Assembly (NCBI GenBank): GCA_963708155.1
Contig: OY970183.1
Location: 1,984,001-2,048,000, forward strand
Source of the DNA: Methylovirgula sp963708155
GTDB lineage: Bacteria; Pseudomonadota; Alphaproteobacteria; Rhizobiales; Beijerinckiaceae
Direction of reading: 5' to 3'
DNA: 64,000 nucleotides
Below the pieces are notes generated by a model. The model saw nothing but the letters and a program-made list of their open reading frames with translations. It had not been told where the DNA came from and ran no database searches. Positions 1 through 8,173 of the stretch are shown piece after piece (positions within the stretch are counted from its first letter, which is position 1; every line of letters begins with the position of its first letter). The translations under genes were made by a program, and so were the position numbers.

Positions 1-1656
1 GTGCGGATGATGATCGACGACGGCTTTTCGACGCAGAGCGCCGGCACGGTTAACCGTTATTTCGGTGCGATGGTGCTCGTCGTCGGCGTGCTCGCGCTGG
101 CCTCGGGCAGCCGCTATTACCTCGTCATGACGCTGGGCGAGCGCGTCGTCGCGGATCTACGCGCGGCGGTGTTCCGCCATCTTTCGAGTCTCGATGCGAG
201 CTTTTTCGACAGCGCGAGGGTCGGCGAACTCGTCTCGCGCCTCACCGCCGATACGACGCAGCTGAAATCGACCTTCGGCGCCTCGGCCTCGATCGCGCTG
301 CGCAATTTCTTCATGTTCATCGGCGCCGTCGGGCTGATGATCTATACGAGTCCCAAGCTCTCGGCCTTCGTGCTGATCGCTATCCCCATCATCGTCCTGC
401 CGCTCTATGCCGCCGGGCGCGCGGTGCGGAAGCGCTCGCGCACCGCGCAGGACACGCTTGCCGAAGCCAGCGCCTATGCCGCCGAGAATCTCGGCGCCGT
501 GCGTGTCATGCAGGCCTTCGGCGCGGAGGCGGCAACCAATGCGCACTTCGACGCTGCGGTGGAGGAATCCTATGACGCAGCGCGCGTCGCGACGCTCGCC
601 CGCGCCGTCGTCACGGCAATCGCCATCTTCCTTGCTTTCGCCAGCGTCGTCGTCGTCCTCTGGCTTGGCGCGCAGGATGTGCTGGCGGGCCGCATGAGCG
701 GCGGCTTGCTGTCGCAATTCGTGCTCTATGCCGTGCTTGCCGCCGGCGCTCTCGGCGAGCTGAGCCAGGTGTGGAGCGAAGTTTCCGCCGCCGCCGGCGC
801 CGCCGGACGTATCGGCGAGATTTTGGCAGTCAAATCCAGGATCGTCACGCCGCAGCCTCCGGTTCCGCTGCCATCGCCGCCGCGCGGGGCGATCGCATTC
901 GATCACGTCAATTTCGCCTATCCGGGGCGGCCCGACGCCCCTGCGCTGCATGATCTCTCGTTCAAGGTCGCACCGGGCGAAACCGTTGCCATCGTCGGCC
1001 CCAGCGGTGCCGGCAAGTCGACGATTTTCCAGCTTCTGCTGCGTTTCTACGATCCGCTCGGCGGCCGGGTCGAATTCGACGGCGTCGATATCAAGACCGT
1101 GGACCCGGCGGAACTCCGCAAGCGCATCTCGCTGGTGCCGCAGGAGCCGGTAATTTTCGCCGCGAGCTTCGCCGACAATATCCGCTATGGCGCACCGGGG
1201 GCGAGCGCGGCGGCGGTGGAGGATGCGGCGAAGAAGGCTGCCGCGGAGGGCTTCATCGCCGCAACGGCGCAAGGCTATGCGATGAAGGTCGGCGAGCGCG
1301 GCGTCACCCTGTCCGGCGGCGAGCGGCAACGGCTGGCGATCGCCCGCGCCATTCTGCGCCAGGCCCCCGTTCTCCTGCTCGATGAGGCGACCTCGGCGCT
1401 CGATGCGGCGAGCGAAGGTCTCGTCCAGGCGGCGCTGCAGGAGTTGAAGGCCGGCCGCACCACTCTCGTCATCGCGCACCGGCTGGCGACGGTCCTCTCG
1501 GCCGACCGGATTCTCGTTCTCGACGCGGGCCGCATTGTCGAGGAGGGCACGCACGCCTCGCTCGTCGCCAGGGATGGGCTCTATGCGCGCCTCGCGCGGT
1601 TGCAATTCGAGACCGGCGCGCATGCGCTCAACGGCAGCAGCGCGGCGGCGGAATAG
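1..1656 (+). CDS. ABC exporter half-transporter, MsbA/lipid-exporter type (5' end outside the window)
   Basis: Fused permease and ATPase of the ABCB/MsbA exporter class, which works as a homodimer in the inner membrane and moves lipids or hydrophobic compounds outward. The ABC transmembrane domain covers roughly residues 1-270. The ATPase follows with Walker A GPSGAGKS at 333-340, signature LSGGERQR at 437-444, Walker B ending in LLLDEATSALD near 458-468 and the H-loop histidine near 493. Family members start with a further transmembrane helix ahead of the first residues seen here, so the real start lies upstream of base 1 and the GTG at base 1 is probably internal. The stop is TAG at 1654-1656. 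The substrate cannot be told from sequence. Confidence 0.9.
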   Translation: MRMMIDDGFSTQSAGTVNRYFGAMVLVVGVLALASGSRYYLVMTLGERVVADLRAAVFRHLSSLDASFFDSARVGELVSRLTADTTQLKSTFGASASIALRNFFMFIGAVGLMIYTSPKLSAFVLIAIPIIVLPLYAAGRAVRKRSRTAQDTLAEASAYAAENLGAVRVMQAFGAEAATNAHFDAAVEESYDAARVATLARAVVTAIAIFLAFASVVVVLWLGAQDVLAGRMSGGLLSQFVLYAVLAAGALGELSQVWSEVSAAAGAAGRIGEILAVKSRIVTPQPPVPLPSPPRGAIAFDHVNFAYPGRPDAPALHDLSFKVAPGETVAIVGPSGAGKSTIFQLLLRFYDPLGGRVEFDGVDIKTVDPAELRKRISLVPQEPVIFAASFADNIRYGAPGASAAAVEDAAKKAAAEGFIAATAQGYAMKVGERGVTLSGGERQRLAIARAILRQAPVLLLDEATSALDAASEGLVQAALQELKAGRTTLVIAHRLATVLSADRILVLDAGRIVEEGTHASLVARDGLYARLARLQFETGAHALNGSSAAAE

Positions 1657-1717
1657 CTTGCGGCGTGGCGTCCTTTCCCGCTAAAGCCTCCTGACCTTCG
1701 GACAATCGGATCTATTT

Positions 1718-2818
1718 ATGGGTTTCAAATGCGGCATCGTCGGTCTGCCGAACGTCGGCAAATCGACGCTTTTCAACGCCTTGACGCAGACAGCGGCGGC
1801 GCAGGCGGCAAATTATCCCTTCTGCACCATCGAGCCGAATGTCGGCGATGTGGCGGTCCCCGACCCGCGCCTCGAGGTCTTGGCTGGCATCGCCCATTCC
1901 AAGGAGATCATCCCGACGCGGCTCACCTTCGTCGATATCGCCGGGCTCGTGCGCGGCGCCTCGAAGGGTGAGGGGCTCGGCAACCAGTTTCTCGCAAACA
2001 TCCGCGAATGCGACGCCATTGCCCATGTCGTGCGCTGTTTCGAGGATGACGACATCACCCATGTCGCGGGCAAGATCGCGCCGCTCGACGATATCGAGAC
2101 GATCGAGACCGAGTTGATGCTCGCCGATCTCGAAAGCCTCGAGAAGCGCGCGCCGGCGTTGGAGAAGAAAGCCAAGGGCGGCGACAAGGACGCGAAGGAG
2201 ACGATTCGATCTCGTCAACCGCTGCCTCGTGCTGTTGCGCGAGGGCAAACCGGCGCGGCTCGCCGCGATCAAGCCGGAGGAGCGCAAGGCTTTCGATATG
2301 CTCGGCCTCCTGAGCGCCAAGCCCGTCCTTTATGTCTGCAATGTCGAGGAAGCTTCAGCCGACAAGGGCAATGCCTATTCGGAGCAGGTGAAGGCGCGTG
2401 CGGCAGAAGAAGGCGCGGGGGCGGTCGTCGTCGCGGCGGCCATCGAAAGCGAGATCGCGCTGCTGCCGGCGGAGGAGCAGAAGGATTATCTCGCCGCGGT
2501 CGGGCTCGAAGAGCCGGGGCTCAATCGCGTCATCCGCGCCGGCTACGCGCTGCTGCATCTCATCACCTATTTCACCGTCGGCCCGAAGGAAACGCGGGCG
2601 TGGACGATCCCGGTCGGCACGCAAGCGCGCCGCAGGCGGCAGGCGTGATACACACGGATTTTGAGAAGGGCTTCATCCGCGCCGAGACGATTGCCTTCGA
2701 CGATTATGTCGCGTCGAACGGCGAGGCGGGCGCGCGGGAAGCGGGAAAATTCCGCCTCGAAGGCAAGGACTATGTCGTCGCCGACGGCGACGTGCTGCAT
2801 TTCAGATTTGCGAATTAA
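1718..2818 (+). CDS. ychF: Redox-regulated ATPase/GTPase YchF (two reading-frame lesions)
   Basis: Obg-family P-loop NTPase, also called OLA1, that binds ribosomes and prefers ATP. The N-terminus reads MGFKCGIVGLPNVGKST (G1 loop at residues 9-17) and the G3 region DIAGLVRGASKGEG follows. The C-terminal TGS-like domain ends in YVVADGDVLHFRFAN. The frame breaks twice. There is one extra base at about 2206-2207, where codons att/atc for Ile appear merged before GAT. There are two extra bases at about 2632-2640, before the conserved PQAAGVIHTDFEKGFIRAE. Both conserved halves are otherwise complete, so a consensus error is more likely than a dead gene. The start is the ATG at 1718. Confidence 0.88.
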   Translation: MGFKCGIVGLPNVGKSTLFNALTQTAAAQAANYPFCTIEPNVGDVAVPDPRLEVLAGIAHSKEIIPTRLTFVDIAGLVRGASKGEGLGNQFLANIRECDAIAHVVRCFEDDDITHVAGKIAPLDDIETIETELMLADLESLEKRAPALEKKAKGGDKDAKETIRSRQPLPRAVARGQTGAARRDQAGGAQGFRYARPPERQARPLCLQCRGSFSRQGQCLFGAGEGACGRRRRGGGRRRGGHRKRDRAAAGGGAEGLSRRGRARRAGAQSRHPRRLRAAASHHLFHRRPEGNAGVDDPGRHASAPQAAGVIHTDFEKGFIRAETIAFDDYVASNGEAGAREAGKFRLEGKDYVVADGDVLHFRFAN

Positions 2819-3485
2819 TCGTCTTCGTAGGCGCCACTTGCCAGAGCCATGGCGCCAGCGCGATCGCGGCCAGCGTTCCGATGCATTGTGCGAACACGAA
2901 GCCGGGCGCATTGCCGGGCGCGATACCCGCGAACGTATCGGAATAGGCGCGGGCGAGCGTGACCGCCGGATTGGCGAAGGATGTCGAAGCGGTGAACCAA
3001 AAAGCTGCGACGATATAGGCGCCGACCGCATAAGGCGCTGCATCCGGCTTTCGTGCGCGGCATCCAAAGATCGTCATCAAAAGGCCGAAGGTGGCAATAG
3101 CTTCGCTCAGGTATTGGCCGCCACCGGACCGTATATGCGCCGATATCTGCATCAGCGGTAAGCCGAACATGGCATGGGCGGCGAGCACGCCAGCGAAGGC
3201 GCCAGCGATCTGCGCGACGATGTAGCTCACGGCCCCTGCAGCGGGGAGTTGGCCGCGCAGCGCACAAGCCAGGCTGACGAGTGGATTGAAATGCGCGCCG
3301 GAGATCGGACCGAAGATCGCAATCAGGACACTTAGCATGGCGCCGGTCGCGAGGCTGTTGCAGAGCAATGCGAGCGCGATGTTCCCGCCCGCGAGCCTCT
3401 GACCCATGATTCCCGAGCCGATGATTGCGGCAAGAAGGAAGGCGGTCCCCAGCCACTCGGCAGCCAGGCGCTGCGGCAGGTTCAT
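2802..3485 (-). CDS. MIP-family aquaporin/aquaglyceroporin of the arsenic operon (AqpS-like)
   Basis: Six-helix major intrinsic protein of 227 residues. Channel motifs are HFNPLVSLA (first NPA box altered to NPL) and FANPAVTLAR (second box intact). In rhizobial ars operons such as that of Sinorhizobium meliloti, AqpS replaces an ArsB pump and lets As(III) made by ArsC leave the cell. Location supports the same role here: the start ATG overlaps the arsC stop by 4 bp (ATGA), and arsI and arsR lie upstream. An upstream reading frame extends to 3716 but overlaps arsC, so I chose the ATG at 3485, which begins MNLPQRLAAEWLG. The arsenite role is inferred from context. Confidence 0.85.
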   Translation of the reverse strand: MNLPQRLAAEWLGTAFLLAAIIGSGIMGQRLAGGNIALALLCNSLATGAMLSVLIAIFGPISGAHFNPLVSLACALRGQLPAAGAVSYIVAQIAGAFAGVLAAHAMFGLPLMQISAHIRSGGGQYLSEAIATFGLLMTIFGCRARKPDAAPYAVGAYIVAAFWFTASTSFANPAVTLARAYSDTFAGIAPGNAPGFVFAQCIGTLAAIALAPWLWQVAPTKTINSQI

Positions 3486-4009
3486 CGAGCCTGCCCGATG
3501 GTTTCTTCTGCAACAGTCGTCTGGCCGATATCTTTCAACTTCGCCTGGAGACTGAAGGCGTCGAGCGCGTGGAAAGGCAACAAGGAGAATAGCTCGATGC
3601 GCCGGTGCAGCATCCGGTATGCCTCCTTGAAGGCCAGGGCGACTTGCGCGGGCGTTCCCCGTACTTCCGCCGGATCGGGAATCCCCCAATGCGCCGTTAT
3701 CGGATGGCCTAACCAAACAGGGCAGGCTTCGCCCGCGGCATTGTCGCAGACCGTGAAAATGAAATCGAAGACGGGGCTGCCCGGTTTAGTGAACTCGTCC
3801 CAGGATTTCGATCGCAAAGTCGAAACGTCGTGGCCGAGGCTTTCCAAAAGCGCCAGCGTATTCGGATTGATTTCGCCTTTGGGATGGCTGCCGGCGCTGA
3901 AAGCGCGGAATTTGTCCGCGCCGATGTCGTTGAGGATTGCTTCCGCGATGATCGAGCGGGCCGAATTGCCGGTGCAGAGAAAGAGTACGTTGAGGAGGCG
4001 CTCGCTCAC
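3482..4009 (-). CDS. arsC: Arsenate reductase, low-molecular-weight phosphatase (thioredoxin) type
   Basis: Reduces arsenate to arsenite using a cysteine cascade. The P-loop CTGNSARS (C12, R18) is the phosphatase CX5R loop, and further cysteines lie at C88 and C96 in TVCDNAAGEACPVW, matching the redox cysteines of the family. The length is 175 residues, slightly longer than usual because of a C-terminal tail. The GTG start at 4009 overlaps the arsI TGA (GTGA), and the stop overlaps the aquaporin ATG. A longer frame up to 4156 exists but would lie inside arsI. Third gene of the four-gene ars operon. Confidence 0.9.
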   Translation of the reverse strand: MSERLLNVLFLCTGNSARSIIAEAILNDIGADKFRAFSAGSHPKGEINPNTLALLESLGHDVSTLRSKSWDEFTKPGSPVFDFIFTVCDNAAGEACPVWLGHPITAHWGIPDPAEVRGTPAQVALAFKEAYRMLHRRIELFSLLPFHALDAFSLQAKLKDIGQTTVAEETIGQAR

Positions 4010-4485
4010 GATTTGGCTCGCGTATCGCAACAGGCATCCGCTTTCGCTGTTGCCGGAGGTGAGCAGCAGGATTTCTCGTGCGCGAGACGCGCGATGCGTT
4101 CGCCCGAGCCGTCGCCGTAATCCGTGTTTTCCCCCGTCGTAAGAAAAGCTTCCCAAGCGATTCCGGCTGGGTCTTCGATCCAGGATTTTTCGGATTTGGC
4201 ATAGCAGCAGGCCGTCTCGCCTTGTTCGATGACATCGCCACCGGCGCGATGCAGCCGGGCATAAATATTTCGTAGCTCGTCTTTGCTCTCGGCCTGAATC
4301 CCGAGGTGATCCAAGCCCGACTGTCGGCCGCGCGTCGAAATCGCAAAATTCACGCGCGGATCGTCAAGCATCCATTTGGCGTAATCCGGCTTGATGACGG
4401 CCGGTTCGGCATCAAAAAGCCCGGAATAGAAGGTGATCGCCTTTTCGAGGTCGTCGACTGAGACGTGGACATGCATGCGCTTCAT
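4006..4485 (-). CDS. arsI: ArsI/CadI-family metalloenzyme (C-As lyase type glyoxalase-fold protein)
   Basis: Vicinal-oxygen-chelate protein of 159 residues. Characterised ArsI enzymes cleave the carbon-arsenic bond of trivalent organoarsenicals such as MAs(III) with Fe(II) and oxygen. The candidate metal ligands are His in HVHV near residues 5-7, His60 in GLDHLGIQ and Glu112 in AWEAF. The arsenic-binding pair Cys93-Cys94 is in the family signature TACCYAKSEK. The C-terminus carries two more CC pairs (140-141 and 152-153), a useful metal-binding tail. The start ATG at 4485 overlaps the arsR stop by 4 bp. Relatives called CadI are cadmium-induced, so the substrate is not certain. Confidence 0.85.
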   Translation of the reverse strand: MKRMHVHVSVDDLEKAITFYSGLFDAEPAVIKPDYAKWMLDDPRVNFAISTRGRQSGLDHLGIQAESKDELRNIYARLHRAGGDVIEQGETACCYAKSEKSWIEDPAGIAWEAFLTTGENTDYGDGSGERIARLAHEKSCCSPPATAKADACCDTRAKS

Positions 4486-4838
4486 GTTGACTCCTTTGTG
4501 CGCGCGTCTTTTTTGCTCCGTTCGGGCTTGCAGCCCTGTCCCGGCGCACAGGGCACACCCTCGCAGCAATTTTCGGTTAGATAAGCGAGCAGCGCGTTCA
4601 TCACCGGAAACTCCGCGCTGTAGATCATGGCGCGACCATCTCGCCGCACTGCGATGAGCCCTGCCGTGCGCAAGCGATCGAAATGAAAGGTCAGCGTATT
4701 TGGTGCGACGCCGAGCGCGTTTGCGACCTCGCCGGCCTGCATGCCCTTCGGACCCGCCTGGACGAGGAGGCGAAATACCCGGAGGCGGCTTTCCTGTGCG
4801 AGGGCAGCCAGCGCTGCAACGGCATCATATATTTCCAT
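4482..4838 (-). CDS. arsR: ArsR/SmtB-family metalloregulator
   Basis: Winged-helix repressor of 118 residues heading the ars operon. The HTH core runs through EVANALGVAPNTLTFHFDRLRTAGLI (about residues 37-62). The C-terminus has Cys91, Cys92, Cys97 and Cys103 (ENCC, VPC, QGC), resembling the C-terminal As(III) sites of some ArsR proteins rather than the classic CVC in the recognition helix. The ATG at 4838 begins MEIYDAV. A longer frame reaches 4940 but crosses the promoter palindrome. The first codons lie inside one arm of a long inverted repeat (4821-4868), which suggests autoregulation. Divergent from the carbonic anhydrase gene. Confidence 0.9.
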   Translation of the reverse strand: MEIYDAVAALAALAQESRLRVFRLLVQAGPKGMQAGEVANALGVAPNTLTFHFDRLRTAGLIAVRRDGRAMIYSAEFPVMNALLAYLTENCCEGVPCAPGQGCKPERSKKDARTKEST

Positions 4839-4868
4839 ATTTCTACGAATATCGAAATATATGATGCC
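4821..4868. promoter_or_regulatory. 15-bp perfect inverted repeat at the arsR start (candidate operator)
   Basis: Arms at 4821-4835 (ggcatcatatatttc) and 4854-4868 (gaaatatatgatgcc) are exact reverse complements separated by 18 bp. The left arm covers codons 2-6 of arsR, and the spacer holds the arsR ATG plus a smaller ATAT/ATAT dyad. The region is AT-rich in a GC-rich genome and sits between arsR and the divergent carbonic anhydrase gene. ArsR-family operators are AT-rich imperfect dyads, so an operator is the natural reading, but the size and perfection of the repeat also fit a small inverted duplication. Confidence 0.6.
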
Positions 4869-4966
4869 CGTCAAACCCATTGCATTTTGCAGTAGGCTTG
4901 CGAGGCGCCGCCTTGACGCTGGCGGATGCGCCATGGACACTCCGCCCCCAAGCCGGAGATAGAGCC

Positions 4967-5695
4967 ATGTGCGAAATGTGCGGACTTCCTTCGTCGAAGC
5001 ATAGCTTGGCGCTGCCGCGCCGCGATGTCCTTGCGCTGGGCATTGGCGCTGCCGCGTCGTTTGCGGCGTCGGCCTGGGCGAAAGGCCCGGCGCCGAAGCC
5101 GGAAAACATCATTTCGCCCGCGCAGGCGCTCGCCCGCCTCAAGGCTGGCAATCATCGCTATGTCGAAGGCGTAACCAAACGGCATAATTTCGTCGCCGAG
5201 CGTGCCGCGCTGGTCCTTGGCCAAAATCCTTTCGCCGCGATTCTGAGCTGCGCGGATTCGCGCGTCGCGCCCGAATATGCCTTCGATACGTCGCGCGGCG
5301 ATCTCTTTGTCGTCCGCGTTGCCGGCAATTTCGTCAACGCCGACAATCTCGCGAGCTTCGAATATGCGGTGGCCGAGTTGAAGACACCGCTGATCCTGGT
5401 GCTTGGCCACGAGGCCTGCGGCGCGGTCAAGGCGGCGATTTCGGCGGTCAAGGACCAAGCCACTTTTCCCGGCCACATCCAGGATTTGACCGTGGCTTTG
5501 GCGCCCGCGGTTAAAGCCGTCCTCGATCGTCCCGGCGATCTTCTCGAAAATGCGACCATGGAAAATGTCCGCCGGAATGTCGCGGCGCTGAAGGCCGCGT
5601 CGCCGATTCTCGATGCCGCCGTTGCCGACAAGCGTCTCGACATCGTTGGCGGCATCTATCGGCTCAAGACCGGCGAGGTCGATATCATCGCCTGA
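4967..5695 (+). CDS. Tat-exported beta-class carbonic anhydrase
   Basis: Interconverts CO2 and bicarbonate. The zinc site is Cys95 in SCADSR with Asp97 and Arg99, plus His148 and Cys151 in GHEACG, all intact. The N-terminus has a twin-arginine signal: LPRRDVLALG followed by an alanine-rich stretch ending ASAWA near residue 38. The enzyme should therefore be folded in the cytoplasm and then exported to the periplasm. A CEMCG motif sits right at the N-terminus, ahead of the signal. I chose the ATG at 4967 because it gives this complete Tat leader; the upstream frame to 4880 does not look like protein. Divergent from arsR, with no clear functional link. Confidence 0.9.
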   Translation: MCEMCGLPSSKHSLALPRRDVLALGIGAAASFAASAWAKGPAPKPENIISPAQALARLKAGNHRYVEGVTKRHNFVAERAALVLGQNPFAAILSCADSRVAPEYAFDTSRGDLFVVRVAGNFVNADNLASFEYAVAELKTPLILVLGHEACGAVKAAISAVKDQATFPGHIQDLTVALAPAVKAVLDRPGDLLENATMENVRRNVAALKAASPILDAAVADKRLDIVGGIYRLKTGEVDIIA

Positions 5696-5709
5696 ACAAG
5701 AGAGGATCG

Positions 5710-6183
5710 ATGTCGCTCTCATCTTGGATCTGGATCGCGACGGCCTGTTACGCCGTCCATATGTTGGAGGAATATGAGTTCAACTGGCGTGATTGGGCGC
5801 GTTCTGTCATCGGTCTGCCAGTTGAGTGGGGCGATTTCTACATCACGAACGCGATCGTGATCGTCCTCGGCTTCGTCACTGCGAATATCGCCGCTGCGAT
5901 ACCGGCGCTGGCGCTGGTCTTCCCGGCGCTCATGCTGATCAACGCGACATTTTTTCATGTCCTGCCAGTGGTAGTGACGAAAGGGCGGTTTTCGCCCGGG
6001 CTCTTCACCGCAGTCGTTTTGTTCTATCCGGTTGGAATAGCCTGCTACGCGCGCGCCGCGGCGGGGGGCTTGCTCAGCGTCGGCGCTGTGACCGTTTCTT
6101 TCGTGATCGGCGCGTTACTCATGGCTTATCCGATCGTCCTGATCCGGACACGCAGTCTCGCTTATTTCCGGCAGGACCGCTGA
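5710..6183 (+). CDS. HXXEE-domain integral membrane protein
   Basis: Protein of 157 residues with about five hydrophobic helices. The H-x-x-E-E signature that names the family appears as HMLEE near residues 17-21, followed by an EFNWRDW-type loop. The family is widespread and its function is unknown; the conserved His and Glu suggest metal binding within the membrane. It begins 14 bases after the carbonic anhydrase stop on the same strand, so the two are probably co-transcribed. Confidence 0.75.
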   Translation: MSLSSWIWIATACYAVHMLEEYEFNWRDWARSVIGLPVEWGDFYITNAIVIVLGFVTANIAAAIPALALVFPALMLINATFFHVLPVVVTKGRFSPGLFTAVVLFYPVGIACYARAAAGGLLSVGAVTVSFVIGALLMAYPIVLIRTRSLAYFRQDR

Positions 6184-6257
6184 ACGGCGCATCACGATCC
6201 AAAGAGAACGTCCCGACCCGCTTTCGGTTTTTCCGTCAGCCGCTATAAAGCGGCACA

Positions 6258-7481
6258 ATGACCTCTATTCCCTTCGACGCTGCCGGCGGCTTGCTGCGCC
6301 ACCGGCCGTTTCTCTATTATTTTTGCGCCCGTGGCCTCGCCCGTTTCGCCTCGCAAATAGCGGCGGTGGCGGTCGGCTGGCAGGTCTATGTCATGACCGG
6401 CAGCGCCTTCGATCTCGGCATGGTCGGCCTCGCGCAATTCGCGCCGACAGCGCTGTTGACATTCATCGCCGGCCACGCGGCCGACCGTTACGACCGCAAG
6501 CGCGTTGCACAGGTCTGCCAGACTATCGACGGGCTTGCCGCGGCCTATCTGGCCCTCGGCACGTATAGCGGCTGGCTCACCCTGCCGGAAATTTATGCGG
6601 TCGTCGGCGTGCTGGGTGTTTGCGGCGCCTTCGATAGCCCGGCGACCGCAGCGCTGCTGCCGGGCGTGACACCCGAAGGGATGCTGCAGAAGGGCGCGGC
6701 GCTGGCGACCGGGGCCTTGCAGGTCGCCTCGATCGGCGGCCCGGCGCTCGGCGGCGTTCTCTACGCGCTCTCGCCGACCCTCGCCTACGCCGCGCCGGCG
6801 GCTTTCTGGCTGTCGGCCTCCCTTTTCAACGCCGCGATCAAACTCGACCGGGCGATCGAGGCGAAGGCGCCGCTCAGCCTCTCGAGCCTGTTCGATGGAG
6901 TGAGGTTCGTTCGCAAGAATGAGGCGATCCTCGGCACCATCTCGCTCGATCTGTTCGCCGTTCTTTTCGGCGGCGGCACGGCGCTGTTGCCGATCTACGC
7001 GCGGGATATTCTGCACACCGGTCCCTGGGGACTGGGCGTGCTGCGCGGGGCTCCCGCGGTCGGCGCGCTGCTCATGGCGGCGCTTCTGGCGCGCTATGCG
7101 ATCAAGGCCCGCGTCGGGATGCGGATGTTTCAGGCGGTCATCATCTTCGGCGTCGCGACGGTGGGGTTCGCGCTGTCGCACTGGCTCTGGCTTTCGATGC
7201 TCATGCTCGCGATCGCCGGCGCCGCCGATACGGTCAGCATGGTGATCCGCGTATCGCTGGTGCAGATCGCGACGCCGGATGACATGCGCGGCCGGGTTGG
7301 GGCGGTCAATTTCCTGTTCATCAACGCCTCAAATCAATTGGGTGAATTCGAGAGCGGCGTCACCGCGGCTTTGTTCGGCGCGGTGCCGGCGGCCACGATC
7401 GGCGGCGTCGCGTCGATTGCCATCGCGCTGCTCTGGATGCGATTGTTCCCGAAATTGCGGGACTTCGAGAAGTTGGAGTAA
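6258..7481 (+). CDS. MFS transporter (EntS-like exporter family)
   Basis: Major facilitator protein of 407 residues with about 12 transmembrane helices. The loop 2-3 signature appears as GHAADRYDRKR near residues 74-84, and the second-half loop carries PDDMRGRVGAVN. This layout matches the EntS/YbdA-like exporters with an MFS_3-type fold. The start ATG at 6258 begins MTSIPFDAAGG. Substrate unknown. The next gene begins ten bases after the stop on the same strand. Confidence 0.85.
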   Translation: MTSIPFDAAGGLLRHRPFLYYFCARGLARFASQIAAVAVGWQVYVMTGSAFDLGMVGLAQFAPTALLTFIAGHAADRYDRKRVAQVCQTIDGLAAAYLALGTYSGWLTLPEIYAVVGVLGVCGAFDSPATAALLPGVTPEGMLQKGAALATGALQVASIGGPALGGVLYALSPTLAYAAPAAFWLSASLFNAAIKLDRAIEAKAPLSLSSLFDGVRFVRKNEAILGTISLDLFAVLFGGGTALLPIYARDILHTGPWGLGVLRGAPAVGALLMAALLARYAIKARVGMRMFQAVIIFGVATVGFALSHWLWLSMLMLAIAGAADTVSMVIRVSLVQIATPDDMRGRVGAVNFLFINASNQLGEFESGVTAALFGAVPAATIGGVASIAIALLWMRLFPKLRDFEKLE

Positions 7482-7491
7482 AAGCCGGCCC

Positions 7492-8154
7492 ATGAAAATA
7501 AAGGCTTCACTGGTCGCGACTCTCGGCCTCATCGCTTTCGGCAAGCCGGCGCAGGCGGCCTCTACGTGGCCGGATACATATCGCGACCGGCTCGCGGCCT
7601 GGGCGCTGCTTGAGACCCTGAACGCGAATTTGCTTGCCTCCAACAGCGCGACCAAAACGCTCGAAATCTGGTGTGGCGCGCATCATATGGCGGCGCAGGT
7701 GAAGCTGCATGCACGGCTGCGCCGTGATGTTCACAAGCCCGTTACGCCGGAACAGCGCGCGCGCCTCGGCATCGGCGCGAATGAGCCGGTCATCTATCGG
7801 CGCGTCGATCTTACCTGCGGCGATCATGTCCTGTCGCAGGCCGATAATTGGTACGTGCCGAGCCGCCTGCAACCCGCAATGGAGAAGGCGCTGGAGACGA
7901 GCGATGTTCCGTTCGGCCGCGCGATCCAGGCTTTGCACCCGCGCCGCGAGACATTCGGCGTCAGCGTGCTTTGGCATCCTTTGCCGGAGGGCTGGGAGCT
8001 GGCGCCGCCGCCTGCCGATCATCCCGGCGCCAGCCTGTCGATTCCGCCGGTGCTGTTCGAGCATCATGCTCTGGTTTATTCCGGCGATGGCCAGCCGATC
8101 TCGGAAGTCGACGAGCATTATACAAGCGGCATTCTCGACTTCGTGCGGCAATGA
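7492..8154 (+). CDS. Secreted protein resembling chorismate-lyase (UbiC)-fold proteins
   Basis: Protein of 220 residues with a signal peptide (MKIKASLVATLGLIAFGKPAQA, cleavage near residue 22). The mature part has the layout of the UbiC/UTRA fold: VIYRRVDLTCGDHVLSQADNWYVPSRL, then ALETSDVPFGRAIQAL, resembling the stretch in chorismate pyruvate-lyases where the acidic product is held. An exported location is odd for ubiquinone synthesis, so a different small-molecule role is likely. Follows the MFS gene closely and may share its transcript. The family match is by eye only. Confidence 0.6.
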   Translation: MKIKASLVATLGLIAFGKPAQAASTWPDTYRDRLAAWALLETLNANLLASNSATKTLEIWCGAHHMAAQVKLHARLRRDVHKPVTPEQRARLGIGANEPVIYRRVDLTCGDHVLSQADNWYVPSRLQPAMEKALETSDVPFGRAIQALHPRRETFGVSVLWHPLPEGWELAPPPADHPGASLSIPPVLFEHHALVYSGDGQPISEVDEHYTSGILDFVRQ

Positions 8155-8173
8155 GTCGGCGCGCGTTTGCGAT

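Noticed and set aside
157..1623. 488-codon frame antisense to the ABC exporter
   Set aside because: Mirror frame of a high-GC coding region, rich in Arg/Asp/Glu with no motif; the sense frame has all ABC signatures.
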